Shown: in pieces, positions 1-9,839 of the stretch
How the letters are laid out: each line of letters opens with the position of its first letter
How positions within the stretch are numbered: the first letter of the stretch is position 1
Assembly: GCF_000142805.1 (NCBI RefSeq)
Contig: NC_013079.1
Span: forward strand, 744,001 to 808,000
Reading direction: 5' to 3'
DNA: 64,000 nt
Source of the DNA: Lachancea thermotolerans CBS 6340
Taxonomy: Eukaryota; Ascomycota; Saccharomycetes; Saccharomycetales; Saccharomycetaceae
The notes under the pieces: generated by a model
What the model was told of the DNA's origin: nothing
The model's input: the letters and a program-made list of their open reading frames with translations, nothing else
The model's database searches: none
Position numbers and translations under genes: made by a program

Positions 1-1477
1 TATTCCTTTGCTTGCAAATGTGGTCAACTATTCACTTCCTGCGTCCTCTAAGATTTTCGTTCACCGTGTTGGTAGAACTGCAAGAGCAGGTAACAAGGGT
101 TTTGCTTACTCAATTGTTTCCGAGAATGAACTACCATATCTGCTGGACTTGGAGCTGTTTTTGGGGAAAAAGATCCTGCTAACACCAATGTTTGAGGCAA
201 CAACTGAACTGCTCAAGTCAAAGTGGATTGCTGAGGGGAACTCAGAGCTGACTTTCAATCCTCCTAAGGTCTCTTACACTAACCGGATGGTTTTAGGGGC
301 TTGCCCAAGACTCGACTTAGAGACCTGTGGAGATCTTTTCAAGAATTTGACACAGTCCAGTTTCGACTTACAGCAACTGAAGGGCGTGGCCGCTAAAGCC
401 GAGAAGCTGTATTTCCGCACCCGGCCACCTGCTTCATCCCAATCAATGAAGAGGTCTAAGGAAGTCATTGCTTCCGGCTGGGATGAGCAAAACTTAAGAT
501 TTGGCAAAAATATCGAGAAAGAGAAACTTGACTTCCTTGCCAAGCTTCAGAATAGAAATAACAAAGAAACTGTCTTTGAATTTGCTAGAAACCAAGACGA
601 TGAGATGTCATTACTAATGAAGAAACGGCGGATTCAAATTGCGCCTATTCAACGCCGGGCGAAGGAGAGAAAGGAACTTCTAGAAAAGGAAAGAATGGCC
701 GGCTTGAGGCATACAGTTGAAGATGAGATTTTGAAGGGTGACGAGAACGAGGTTGGTTATTCTGTTCCTGAAGAAGTCTTGCACCGTGAGTTTCAAGATG
801 CAGACGAATTATTGGGCGCACAAAGTAAAAGTAAGAGGCCAAAATCCTTTAGGGATCCCGCATTTTTCTTGTCGCACTACGCTCCTGCTAGCGAGATTCA
901 AGATAAACAGTTGGAGGTCACAAACGGTTTCACCAATGAAGCTGCGAACGCGACGTTCGATTTGCACAATGATGACAAGGTTCAAAACCACAAGCAAGTT
1001 GCAACCACCAAGTGGGACAAGAAGAGACAGAAGTACGTCAACACTCAAGGCCTTGACAACAAAAAGTACATCATGGGAGAGAGCGGCCACAAAATACCTG
1101 CAAGCTTCCGATCTGGTAAGTTTGACGAGTGGTCTAAAGCCAGGAAGCTTGGGCCACTCAAGGTGGGTGCTAAGGAGTCAAGTACCACTGCTAAGATGCT
1201 AAGCAACCCAACCGCGGAAGGACAGCGCTCAATCGGAGGAAGATTCAAACATAATAAGGTCAGAGCTCCTAAGCTACCAGATAAGCACAGAGATGACTAC
1301 CATGTCCAAAAGAAGAAGGTTGAAAAGGCTGTCAGTAGCGGCATCCCGGTGAAGGGTTACAACGCCCCAGGTATGAAGAGTGAAATGAGATCCACCCAAC
1401 AAATCTACAAGGAGAGAGTTGCTAAAGAAAAAAAGCGCGCTAAAAATGCTCGCCCAGCTAAAAAGAGAAAGTTTTAA
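1..1477 (+). CDS. DBP10: DBP10, DEAD-box ATP-dependent RNA helicase (5' end outside window)
   Basis: Nucleolar DEAD-box RNA helicase needed for assembly of the 60S ribosomal subunit. The reading frame is open from base 2, so only the C-terminal part is present. It opens inside helicase domain 2 with I-P-L-L-A-N-V-V-N-Y, followed by motif VI (H-R-V-G-R-T-A-R-A-G). Next come the E-L-P-Y-L-L-D-L-E-L-F-L-G block and the long basic C-terminal extension typical of Dbp10, ending in K-K-R-K-F. About 490 residues are visible, matching the second half of a protein of about 1000 residues. PRP9 follows on the same strand, as in S. cerevisiae (YDL031W-YDL030W). The promoter is outside the window. Confidence 0.95.
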   Translation, partial: IPLLANVVNYSLPASSKIFVHRVGRTARAGNKGFAYSIVSENELPYLLDLELFLGKKILLTPMFEATTELLKSKWIAEGNSELTFNPPKVSYTNRMVLGACPRLDLETCGDLFKNLTQSSFDLQQLKGVAAKAEKLYFRTRPPASSQSMKRSKEVIASGWDEQNLRFGKNIEKEKLDFLAKLQNRNNKETVFEFARNQDDEMSLLMKKRRIQIAPIQRRAKERKELLEKERMAGLRHTVEDEILKGDENEVGYSVPEEVLHREFQDADELLGAQSKSKRPKSFRDPAFFLSHYAPASEIQDKQLEVTNGFTNEAANATFDLHNDDKVQNHKQVATTKWDKKRQKYVNTQGLDNKKYIMGESGHKIPASFRSGKFDEWSKARKLGPLKVGAKESSTTAKMLSNPTAEGQRSIGGRFKHNKVRAPKLPDKHRDDYHVQKKKVEKAVSSGIPVKGYNAPGMKSEMRSTQQIYKERVAKEKKRAKNARPAKKRKF

Positions 1478-1662
1478 CCTGGGTATTTCAGCGCCTCTGA
1501 AGTTCTGTAAATTAGTGTTAAGGTAAATAATTGGCTGTTTTTTACCTTTGGTCATCAACGTCTTTGAATTGTATTTCTTTCACGCATGACGTACGCGTAT
1601 TTAGTGCAACATATAAAAATCAATATCCTTCTGAGTGAAATTATGGAGTTGAAAACGGCCAT

Positions 1663-3183
1663 ATGAAGACCTATGAGGATGCAAGAGCGACCTTAGAGGA
1701 GCTGGAATTAATCGAGAATGCTGTGACTAGTCGTTTAAGAAGAAATCCTGAGATTTTCTACCGCAATATTGACGAGGTTGATCTCGTTGAACACAGCGGT
1801 AGATTCGATCACATTCCTTCCTCTCAGAAAAGCGCAAATAAGGTGTACACGGTCAAGAAGTCTCGAAGGAGCAGAAAACAGATCCTTGCTCAGGAGCATG
1901 AAATCAAATCTTTCTTGTCGCAGTACTTGAAGGATTGCCAGTCATTAGGACGGGTTGAGTTTGACATGAGTGAATACAGGGTTGACAACGGATCTGTAAA
2001 CAAGCTCCTTGAACATATAGAGAGGATTAAAGAGATACATCCAAAGGATGACGAGTTTGGGGATCAATATGCCATGTTTTCCAGCTCGACCCCTTCAAAT
2101 AAGAATATAATTTCGAGAAAAGCTCAAAACCTCGATATCAACTCTTATTTTACACGGGATGAGCAGTATGGCGAATACTTAGATTTGGAGCCTTTTCACC
2201 AGAAATGGCTAAGTGTTGTCAAGAATGGAGACGTTACTTTGCTTCAGTTTTTGAGTGAAGTGGAAAAGTTTACGGACCAAAGATATTTGCTTCAGCCTGC
2301 GGTCAACAGGAACAGCAGTCGTTATAGAGAATTCGTGGCTTCGCTTCATCATTATTTGTCTGATTACGCTGCAAGAGCTTATCCCCTTCTGAGCTGGGAT
2401 TTGATACATGCAAAGGCTCAAGAGTTGTATCACACAAATGTGGCCAAGCCCATTCCTTCGGGCGAGTCTGGCGTATTTTGCATTCCCTGCGACAAACGCT
2501 TTAAGACAGACACGGTCTACAACGCCCATTTACCTGGGAAGCGCCATGTGGGCAATTTGCATAAAAATAGCTCCTTCCTTACACAGGAGCATAGCCTTCA
2601 TATATTTTGCCGCTACCTGTCGAGGGAGCTAGCGCGCACCAGAGAGTTTGTGGAGCGAAAGTTGGCCTTTACTACAGAGGAGCGCACTCAGGAGCTTGAG
2701 AGGTTAACTGATATTTACGATTCGCCAGTTTACGGTAGACAGGAACAGGAGGATGCTCAAGAAGATGAGAATAAAGAGACTGAAGATAAGGAAGATAGCG
2801 TACTAGACTCTTCTATGAACCTTCCGCTAGGCCCTGACGGCTTTCCGATTCCGTACTGGCTTTATAAGTTACAGGGCCTCGATATCGAATACCCATGCGA
2901 GCTCTGCGGAAATTTCGTCTACAACGGACGCCGCCAATTCGACAAGCACTTCGGTGAGCAGAGACATGTTTTCGGTCTACGTCGGCTTGGCATTGAGCCC
3001 TCTGCCTCTTTCAAAGGCGTTACCAAGATTGACGATGCGAAACAGCTGTGGAGTCACCTTCGTTCGACCTCCTCTGGCAGAGTCTCGTCCGAAGGCAAAC
3101 TTGAGGTGGAAGTGGAAGACGAAGACGGGAATGTAATGAGCAAAAAAGTCTATGATGAGCTGAAGAAACAAGGCTTGCTGTAG
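1663..3183 (+). CDS. PRP9: PRP9, SF3a subunit of U2 snRNP
   Basis: Pre-mRNA splicing factor, the yeast counterpart of human SF3A3 (SF3a60), acting in prespliceosome formation with Prp11 and Prp21. The 506-residue length is close to the S. cerevisiae protein (530). The N-terminus (L-E-E-L-E-L-I-E-N-A, then R-N-P-E-I-F-Y) and the basic K-K-S-R-R-S-R-K-Q block match the family. Two C2H2 fingers are visible. The first is at about residues 273-300 (C-I-P-C with H-x5-H). The second, matrin-type, is at about 411-440 (C-E-L-C, H-F-G-E-Q-R-H). An acidic linker at about 360-385 separates them. The ATG at 1663 is the first in the frame. PRP9 follows DBP10 by 185 bases and ends 159 bases before CDS1. Confidence 0.95.
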   Translation: MKTYEDARATLEELELIENAVTSRLRRNPEIFYRNIDEVDLVEHSGRFDHIPSSQKSANKVYTVKKSRRSRKQILAQEHEIKSFLSQYLKDCQSLGRVEFDMSEYRVDNGSVNKLLEHIERIKEIHPKDDEFGDQYAMFSSSTPSNKNIISRKAQNLDINSYFTRDEQYGEYLDLEPFHQKWLSVVKNGDVTLLQFLSEVEKFTDQRYLLQPAVNRNSSRYREFVASLHHYLSDYAARAYPLLSWDLIHAKAQELYHTNVAKPIPSGESGVFCIPCDKRFKTDTVYNAHLPGKRHVGNLHKNSSFLTQEHSLHIFCRYLSRELARTREFVERKLAFTTEERTQELERLTDIYDSPVYGRQEQEDAQEDENKETEDKEDSVLDSSMNLPLGPDGFPIPYWLYKLQGLDIEYPCELCGNFVYNGRRQFDKHFGEQRHVFGLRRLGIEPSASFKGVTKIDDAKQLWSHLRSTSSGRVSSEGKLEVEVEDEDGNVMSKKVYDELKKQGLL

Positions 3184-3240
3184 TTGATTGAAACTAACCA
3201 TTACCCCATTTCTCGTGTACTTTGACATCAACGGTATTAG

Positions 3241-3250
3241 CATGTGATTT
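3241..3250 (+). promoter_or_regulatory. Candidate Ino2/Ino4 element upstream of CDS1
   Basis: CATGTGATTT lies about 100 bases before the CDS1 start codon. It has the CATGTG core of the inositol/choline-responsive element (consensus CATGTGAAAT) and matches 8 of 10 positions. S. cerevisiae CDS1 is a known inositol-regulated gene, and INO4 is encoded elsewhere in this window. The call rests on motif and position only. Confidence 0.45.
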
Positions 3251-3342
3251 TGCTACATGAAAAATTTGAAAAACAAAGGCCCTTATTATCTTAGCTACTC
3301 CTCTCGATAGTTGGAACTAGCAATCAGTTATTGAGCGGAAAG

Positions 3343-4662
3343 ATGGCTACCAAGAAGTCCAAAAAGGGAGCTGGAGGCTCTAAGAAACCCCAGGCTAGTT
3401 TCAATCACGGTGAGGTATCCAAAGTAAAGTCACATGGAAATCAAAAGCGAAAGAATGAGAAAGACACTAAGGACACTAAGGACACTAAAAAGTACAACTT
3501 TTTTGTGCGCACAGTGTGGACCTTTATTATGATTAGCGGTTTCTTTATTACGCTTGCGTCTGGCCATTTCTGGTGTGTGATGCTCATCTTGGCGTGTCAA
3601 ATCGCTGCTTTCAAAGAGTGCATCCGTGTGACGGCAATGTCGGGTCGTCAAAAGAATCTGCCGCTTTCCAAAACACTCAACTGGTATTTCTTGTTTACTA
3701 CAATCTACTACTTGGACGGAAAGTCGCTATTTCAATTCTTCCAGTATTATGTCGTCAACTACAGGTTTTTGAGCATGATTGCCTCCAACCATTTTTTTAT
3801 TTGCTACTGCCTCTACGTGTTAGGCTTTGTGATTTTCGTGTGCAGCCTGAGAAAAGGTTACCTGAAATTCCAATTTGCATCGCTGTGCGTTACGCACATG
3901 GTTCTGTTGCTGGTTGTTTTCCAAGCACATTTAGTGATTAACAATGTCCTGAACGGTCTCATATGGTTCTTGCTGCCTTGTGGCCTTGTTATTGTGAATG
4001 ACATTTTTGCTTACCTGTGCGGGATCACATTTGGACGCACCAAGCTGATAGAAATCTCGCCAAAGAAAACGCTGGAGGGTTTCTTGGGCGCGTGGTTCTT
4101 CACTGCTATTGCCAGCATAATATTGACCAGGCTTCTGACTCCTTTTTCATACATGACATGTCCAGTGAACGATATACAAACCAATCTTTTCACATCGCTC
4201 CAATGCGATCCTAACCCTGTTTTTGTTCCACAGGAATACAGACTTCCACCCATTATTTTCGAAAAACTTAACATCAGCAGCATAACCATAAAACCAATAT
4301 ATTTGCATGCTCTGAACTTGGCAACCTTTGCTTCGTTATTCGCGCCTTTCGGCGGATTCTTCGCCTCCGGGTTGAAGAGAACCTTCCAAGTCAAGGATTT
4401 CGGGCAGTCAATTCCTGGTCACGGAGGCATCACGGATAGAATTGACTGTCAATTTTTAATGGGCTCTTTCATGAACCTGTACTACGAGACGTTCATCAGC
4501 GAGAAAAGAGTCACCGTTGAAACCGTTATTTCCACCATCCTGATGAACTTTAACGAAAAACAGATGGTGGAGTTGATAAAAATATTGAATGAAGTTCTGT
4601 ATAGCAATGGTTACCTGAGTGACAAAGCATACAAGCAACTGAAAACCTTGTATAATATTTAA
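3343..4662 (+). CDS. CDS1: CDS1, phosphatidate cytidylyltransferase (CDP-diacylglycerol synthase)
   Basis: Integral ER membrane enzyme that converts phosphatidic acid and CTP to CDP-diacylglycerol, the precursor of phosphatidylinositol, phosphatidylserine and cardiolipin. The protein has 439 residues. After a lysine-rich N-terminus with a short K-D-T repeat come several membrane segments. The family signature lies near residues 342-370 (S-G-L-K-R, K-D-F, P-G-H-G-G-I-T-D-R-I-D-C). The ATG at 3343 is chosen because the frame upstream offers only a TTG at 3331. The gene corresponds to S. cerevisiae YBR029C and is followed by the YBR028C homologue, so gene order is kept. A CATGTG element about 100 bases upstream suggests control by inositol. 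Confidence 0.96.
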   Translation: MATKKSKKGAGGSKKPQASFNHGEVSKVKSHGNQKRKNEKDTKDTKDTKKYNFFVRTVWTFIMISGFFITLASGHFWCVMLILACQIAAFKECIRVTAMSGRQKNLPLSKTLNWYFLFTTIYYLDGKSLFQFFQYYVVNYRFLSMIASNHFFICYCLYVLGFVIFVCSLRKGYLKFQFASLCVTHMVLLLVVFQAHLVINNVLNGLIWFLLPCGLVIVNDIFAYLCGITFGRTKLIEISPKKTLEGFLGAWFFTAIASIILTRLLTPFSYMTCPVNDIQTNLFTSLQCDPNPVFVPQEYRLPPIIFEKLNISSITIKPIYLHALNLATFASLFAPFGGFFASGLKRTFQVKDFGQSIPGHGGITDRIDCQFLMGSFMNLYYETFISEKRVTVETVISTILMNFNEKQMVELIKILNEVLYSNGYLSDKAYKQLKTLYNI

Positions 4663-5307
4663 ATAGATTCTAAAGCTAAGAACAATGCTTTTTCAAGCTC
4701 AATTGTCATTCAGGTGCTCTGCATTCACTTTTGGTAAGTGCTGGAATTCGAAGCCAGTACGACAGCACAAAGCGTGATGTTGGAAACTTTACAGCATTGA
4801 GGCACCTCTGACTAATAAAAATGCTCTCGAGAGAAATTTCTTTCGTCGTGCAGCTACTGCTATATTTCACGGTATCGCACATTCAAGTCCAAACTCCACA
4901 CTTAGCATACAACAGGCCAAATCCTATAATTCGGGGGAAAGGGCTGAGAAATGGTTCTTCAAAGGGCATGGCTTATTCGCTTTTATCGATTTTGGTCAGC
5001 CATCCGGCTTTAGCAAGCACTAGCCAGCTTATTTAAATGCGATGATACAGCCTCTAGAAAAGCGTTTCGCCTTAAATAATGGCAGACAAGTAGACATATT
5101 GAAACTTGGACGATATATTAACTCCGTGGCTCTTTTTAAGCAAGCTTACAGTGGGTTATGGCATGGGAACTGTATTGTCGTCGAAGCGTACTTTTGGAAC
5201 TATCGACATTTCGATAACTGACATATTTTTCTAATAGTAACAAGAGGCACGTTGTTTGCCAAAGGTAAGGAACTTCGAACTAAAGTGGCCCCAGGCCCAG
5301 AACTGTT
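4663..5307. other. Intergenic, CDS1 to YPK3
   Basis: This 645-base stretch separates two genes on the same strand. A 71-codon frame at 4821-5036 has no recognisable domain and is not called. No RNA gene or repeat was recognised; the segment probably holds the CDS1 terminator and the YPK3 promoter. Confidence 0.6.
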
Positions 5308-6867
5308 ATGTCGATATTCAGCCTGGACGAGGAGATATGTAAGTTAACTGTAAATGGGAGTTGCGCAGTATTAGATGACGAAGATGATTTTGAGCACGAT
5401 TTCTCGAGTGATTTATGGCACAAAAATTTACTCTCTGTTGAACCCAAGGCCGAGGCTCCAAAGCAGTTCCTAAAAGCTTCACCAGCCTCTATTTCAAGTA
5501 ATATGACCCGTCGTAGACGGTCTTCACTCTACGACAAAATGTCGGTGAATACGCCGCCGAACACGAGAAGGTTCGCGCTATCGACACAGGAGCAGAAAGA
5601 TGGGAATGATAGCAATAATTCAAGCTATTGTAGCCCCAGTGTGCTGCAAAAACATGGAATGAGGTCTTTAGAGGACTTCAAGCCCATTAGGGTACTCGGC
5701 CGTGGGGCCTATGGAAAGGTTTTATTGGTGAGGGACTCGCACACACATCGACTATATGCAATGAAACAACTTAAAAAGGCAGAGATTTTGATTCATGAAG
5801 ACAAGAGCTCAGATACAGAGGAAACAAAAGATGACGCTCTTGAAAAGCGGCTTGAACGAACCTTCGCCGAAAGAATAATTCTTTCACAGCTGGAGCACCC
5901 TAACATCGTCAAACTGTTTTACTCTTTCCATGACCATCATAAGCTATACTTGGTTTTGCAATTTATACCTGGCGGGGAACTTTTCTATCACTTGAAAGAG
6001 CAAGGCACCCTTGATGAAAATACTGTAACATTTTACGCGGCAGAAATTAGCTGCGCACTGAAGTTTTTGCACGAAAGAGGGATAGTTTATCGCGATCTGA
6101 AACCAGAAAACTGTTTATTGGATGAGAGGGGGCACTTGGTTCTCACTGATTTTGGTCTCAGCAAAAAGAGCGCAGCTGATTCAGACACCCCAGAGAGAAG
6201 CGATATAGATGGTGATGCCCTCAATTCTCATTCTGGAGAGCCCGTAAATAAACTTTACTCCATCATTGGCACTCCTGAGTATTGTGCTCCAGAAATATTG
6301 GAGGGCAAGCCTTACACGCAGAATTGCGATTGGTATTCACTCGGATGTCTAGTGTTTGACATGCTGATTGGTAAACCGCCCTACACAGGCGTTAACCATA
6401 AAGTAATCCTTGGCAAAATTCTAAAGGACAAAACTCCAAAGATTCCGAGTTATTTGAGCGAGGGAATGAAGGACTATCTAGGGGCCTTGTTGAAGAAGGA
6501 CGTTACCAAGAGATGGGATGTTGACAAGTTCTGGGATAGCGACGGACCGAAACAGAAGAAAAAGAAAGCAGGCCAGGCTAAAACGACTAGCTACCGAGCT
6601 CACTTTGTGTTCCGGAAGATAAATTGGGATAAGCTTGAGACCGGGGAATTACAAAAAAGCTCTGTGGGCCCTATTTTGCCCATAATCACAAACTGGGAGC
6701 TTGCAGAAAATTTTGATGCTGAGTTCACAGAGATGCGGTTAGACAGTCAGGCAGATGATGGCCGCATCGACATTCTGCCCGTGAATACAAAGTTTGAGCA
6801 CAAAGACGTCTTCAAGGGTTTCAGCTATGTGGCCAGCTCAAGCTACCTTGATCGTCACTTTCTGTAA
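5308..6867 (+). CDS. YPK3: YPK3, AGC-family S6 kinase
   Basis: AGC serine/threonine kinase, the TORC1-dependent kinase of ribosomal protein S6 in S. cerevisiae (YBR028C, 525 residues; 519 here). The kinase domain starts near residue 123 with the glycine loop G-R-G-A-Y-G-K-V and the lysine in Y-A-M-K. The catalytic loop Y-R-D-L-K-P-E-N lies near 261, D-F-G at the start of the activation segment, and the T-loop G-T-P-E-Y-C-A-P-E near 322. A serine- and acid-rich insert lies between D-F-G and the T-loop. The C-terminal extension carries the hydrophobic motif F-K-G-F-S-Y near residue 506. A kinase of the PKH class, which phosphorylates such T-loops, is encoded at 48.2 kb. Confidence 0.92.
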   Translation: MSIFSLDEEICKLTVNGSCAVLDDEDDFEHDFSSDLWHKNLLSVEPKAEAPKQFLKASPASISSNMTRRRRSSLYDKMSVNTPPNTRRFALSTQEQKDGNDSNNSSYCSPSVLQKHGMRSLEDFKPIRVLGRGAYGKVLLVRDSHTHRLYAMKQLKKAEILIHEDKSSDTEETKDDALEKRLERTFAERIILSQLEHPNIVKLFYSFHDHHKLYLVLQFIPGGELFYHLKEQGTLDENTVTFYAAEISCALKFLHERGIVYRDLKPENCLLDERGHLVLTDFGLSKKSAADSDTPERSDIDGDALNSHSGEPVNKLYSIIGTPEYCAPEILEGKPYTQNCDWYSLGCLVFDMLIGKPPYTGVNHKVILGKILKDKTPKIPSYLSEGMKDYLGALLKKDVTKRWDVDKFWDSDGPKQKKKKAGQAKTTSYRAHFVFRKINWDKLETGELQKSSVGPILPIITNWELAENFDAEFTEMRLDSQADDGRIDILPVNTKFEHKDVFKGFSYVASSSYLDRHFL

Positions 6868-6971
6868 TTTTGGCATTTTTGATAGACGTATTAGAGGAAT
6901 AATTTACTTAATAGATGGCGCGACCACGAAATAATGCATTACTCATTATGATCATTGGCTATCTCCAATTA

Positions 6972-7334
6972 TTAGGAAAGCTGTTTTTCACGGCTCAAAG
7001 ATCTAGTAATACGCTTGAAATATAGGGTGGTGGGTTCGCTGCAATAGCGGAGAGCGAATCGGTATTGCTTCTTTCCTTTTGTGTACGCATACCAGCTGCC
7101 AGAGCTCAGCTTGGTCTTTAGGATGTGTTTCCCAATCAAGTGGTTGACCCTGTCCCGCGCTTCTTGTGCCGCTTCGCTATTCGCAGCCGAAAAATCTTTA
7201 ACTTCGTAAGGGCCGTCCACAAACGGTTGTATCAAGTCTACTAAGCCTTCGTTAGGATTGTCCCACTGAGCCCATGTTGAGCTTGCCTTAATACAAGTCA
7301 AGAGCTCTTTTTTAGTGAACGACACAGAGGACAT
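6972..7334 (-). CDS. Unrecognised 120-residue protein
   Basis: Not recognised. The ATG at 7334 opens a frame of 120 residues; the frame upstream to 7424 offers only TTG. The product is soluble in character, with no signal peptide or membrane segment. It starts M-S-S-V-S-F-T-K-K-E-L, has an acidic central part (about residues 40-60, with E-V-K-D-F-S-A-A-N-S) and a basic, aromatic C-terminal half containing S-G-S-W-Y-A-Y-T-K-G-K-K-Q-Y-R-F. The alternation near 80-100 could be a beta hairpin or winged-helix wing; that is a guess. It is convergent with YPK3, divergent from the mannosyltransferase gene, and sits where S. cerevisiae has no clear counterpart. Coding status is likely but unproved. 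Confidence 0.55.
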   Translation of the reverse strand: MSSVSFTKKELLTCIKASSTWAQWDNPNEGLVDLIQPFVDGPYEVKDFSAANSEAAQEARDRVNHLIGKHILKTKLSSGSWYAYTKGKKQYRFALRYCSEPTTLYFKRITRSLSREKQLS

Positions 7335-7730
7335 CTCTTCCTGGAGACAAGTTTGCGGGAACAGTTTCACACCAAAACTTAAGCACGTCCTGATAGCACA
7401 TCTTACAGTTTTCTTTCTAACCAAAAACGTCTACAGATATATATGTCTACGGAGTTTCAGATCGCGACGTATTGGCGACGATCATCTTCAGTGTGTTACA
7501 GACGGCGGGCATCGTAGCAGAAAAAAACCACTACGCGTACTACGGTAGGGGAAGCTTCCAAGCTGCAAAACAAACGGTGCAGAAAGCGAGATGTACTTGT
7601 TTGCTTGGGTCTGAACTTTAGTTGTCCTTTGTTGTGATTTTCATTCCCTGCATCTGTTGTCGATAAAAAAAATGGCATGCTATCCATCTCTCACCAGTTT
7701 CACGAAGCATAAACGCGAGACAAGGAGTAT
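7335..7730. promoter_or_regulatory. Divergent intergenic region, unknown gene / MNN2-like gene
   Basis: 396 bases between two divergent start codons. ATATATATG near 7437-7445 is TATA-like. Nothing else was recognised. Confidence 0.4.
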
Positions 7731-9839
7731 ATGAGCTTCACTCGAATCATTCGAGACTTGAGCGTGCGTGCCTTGGCCGTCCTTGACTTAGTAGGGACGC
7801 GTTTTAGGCAATCTAACCATGTCTGGCGCCGTGGGAAAGGAAAGGGAATATCAACAATTGTATTGGGCGTTTTCGGGCTGATAGTCCTCGGGCTCATTAT
7901 TGGAGTAGCGCATAAGTCTAACGAAGATCTTGACTTCCTTGACTATGATGGCGGCGCTCCAGGTGTGGACTATGCCTATGAAGATTTAGGCGGCGACGCA
8001 AGCTATGAGCCGCCAGCAGATGAGGAGGTCGGTAGAAAACCCGATGACCCGCAGGTTTCAGAAGCAACAAAAAAGGCTTTTAAAGAGGTTTTGGATGCCA
8101 TTCAGGCAAACTCGCCTGAGGGCCAATTGCAGGTGTCGAAAGGCAGCGAATGTAACCTTATGGATATTGGCGTCACCGATACCTCAAAGTTTGATAGGCT
8201 AACGAAAGAGTCGTTAGAGAAGTGTCTTCAAATTCCCGAAGAAATGACAAAAACACTGCACGAGGCTCATAAAAAATTCAGGGCCGCTATCGGTGAGAAA
8301 CTAATGCCAATGTTCCGCAAATTGGATACTCCGGCCTTTAGTGGCGATGGTATATTGATTGTTGGTGGTGGGAAATATTCTGTATTTGCGTTACCCGCTA
8401 TCAAAGCTATAAGAGAGAACAGTGGATTCAAGCTTAAAAGTTCCATCCCAATCGAGATTATAATTCCTCCAAGTGACAAAGCGGATAGAGGTTTCTGTGA
8501 TAACGTCTTGCCCAAAGTTGACCCCTTGGGTCTAACCAAATGTGTCTTTTTAGATGAAATGTTTGATGCTGATACTTTGTCGCACATAGAAGGCTACCAA
8601 ATCAAAGCTCTAGCTTTGTTGGTTTCTAGGTTTGAAAGAGTGCTAATGCTTGACGCTGACAACTACGTGGTGAACTCTATCAATGATTACTTCACCAGTT
8701 CAGCTCTAAATGATAAGGGTCTTATCTTGTGGCCAGATTATTGGCGCCGCCTGCATCATCCCAAGTTGTACGGAATTGTGGACCTTGGGGTATCTCCTGA
8801 TCACATCTCAAGGTATTCTGTTGACGACGTTTCGCCCGATTACATGTACAAAAAGAGTGTAACAGACACACCGTTTCACGACTTTAGGGACGCGCTTCCT
8901 GATGGGGGGACTGAGTCAGGCCAGCTTTTGGTCGACAAAAAGAAGCATCTGGATTCCATAATAATGAGCTTGTACTATAACTATAACGGCAAATCTTACT
9001 ACTACCCAATTCTGGGACAAGGATTTGCTGGCGAGGGTGATAAAGACACTTTTGCGTTGGCAAGCAGGGTCATGCATGGACCCGGCTCCTTTTATCAAGT
9101 CAAGACCCCAGTTGATACCCTAGGTCATTGGGCCGATGCCAAAGATGAAATTAGGCTATTAGAAGAAGAGTACGAGAATGTTGAGAAAAAGTTTAGAGGG
9201 TGCGCAATGCTTCAACACGATTACATCGAGGACTCCAAATTCTCATCATTAGCAAGGGAGGTTCTAGGCAATACGATCAGAAATAATGAGGAAAAGTTTT
9301 GCGATGAATGGGCTGCGAAGAACAAAGGCAAGTTCAGTGCTGAGGAGAAAGCACGCAGAGAAGAGTGCAAAAAAAGCAAGGAGGTTCAGGATGCACTCCA
9401 TGAGAAAATGAGGGCCTCTTACAAACTCGATGATTATCTGGCTTTCTTCTCGTTTACTGGGGTATCATTTGTTCACTCGCACTTGCCCAAGTATGACCCA
9501 TGGGAGTGGTACGAGAATGGAGATATGATGTTTGACGGGAAGAAAGCGAAAAAAAACCACAAGAATGATCCTGACTACGTTCCAGCTCACTCGGGAAACT
9601 ACCGCATGTATGACTCCAAATTTAACCAAATTTCTTCCTACGATTTAGAGTTGGCAAACTGGTCTGCATTCAAAAGTTATCTATGCGACTTGGAAGGTGG
9701 TTACAAAAATTTCGGGTACCTTTCTAACAAGATAGATTCCACCAAATCCCCAAAACAAAGCAACAAAGACATGTGCAAGTACATTGAAGAGAGAGTTGAG
9801 TACTTAAAGAGCACTTCTTGGAATGATTACGATGTGTAA
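7731..9839 (+). CDS. Alpha-1,2-mannosyltransferase, MNN2/MNN5 family
   Basis: Predicted Golgi type II membrane glycosyltransferase that adds alpha-1,2-mannose branches to the outer chain of N-glycans. A single hydrophobic segment lies near residues 40-60, followed by an acidic stem region and the catalytic domain. That domain begins with G-D-G-I-L-I-V-G-G-G near residue 205 and contains the metal-binding acidic motif in L-M-L-D-A-D-N-Y near 305. Later family blocks include W-P-D-Y-W-R-R and F-V-H-S-H-L-P-K-Y-D-P-W near 580. At 702 residues it is about 100 longer than S. cerevisiae Mnn2 or Mnn5. The extra length lies in the stem and in a lysine/glutamate-rich stretch at about 520-560. Whether it is the MNN2 or MNN5 orthologue, or a separate paralogue, cannot be told; it is outside the S. 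cerevisiae gene order. Confidence 0.85.
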   Translation: MSFTRIIRDLSVRALAVLDLVGTRFRQSNHVWRRGKGKGISTIVLGVFGLIVLGLIIGVAHKSNEDLDFLDYDGGAPGVDYAYEDLGGDASYEPPADEEVGRKPDDPQVSEATKKAFKEVLDAIQANSPEGQLQVSKGSECNLMDIGVTDTSKFDRLTKESLEKCLQIPEEMTKTLHEAHKKFRAAIGEKLMPMFRKLDTPAFSGDGILIVGGGKYSVFALPAIKAIRENSGFKLKSSIPIEIIIPPSDKADRGFCDNVLPKVDPLGLTKCVFLDEMFDADTLSHIEGYQIKALALLVSRFERVLMLDADNYVVNSINDYFTSSALNDKGLILWPDYWRRLHHPKLYGIVDLGVSPDHISRYSVDDVSPDYMYKKSVTDTPFHDFRDALPDGGTESGQLLVDKKKHLDSIIMSLYYNYNGKSYYYPILGQGFAGEGDKDTFALASRVMHGPGSFYQVKTPVDTLGHWADAKDEIRLLEEEYENVEKKFRGCAMLQHDYIEDSKFSSLAREVLGNTIRNNEEKFCDEWAAKNKGKFSAEEKARREECKKSKEVQDALHEKMRASYKLDDYLAFFSFTGVSFVHSHLPKYDPWEWYENGDMMFDGKKAKKNHKNDPDYVPAHSGNYRMYDSKFNQISSYDLELANWSAFKSYLCDLEGGYKNFGYLSNKIDSTKSPKQSNKDMCKYIEERVEYLKSTSWNDYDV

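Noticed and set aside
4821-5036. 71-codon frame with a hydrophobic start between CDS1 and YPK3
   Set aside because: No domain, no counterpart in S. cerevisiae and a length expected by chance.
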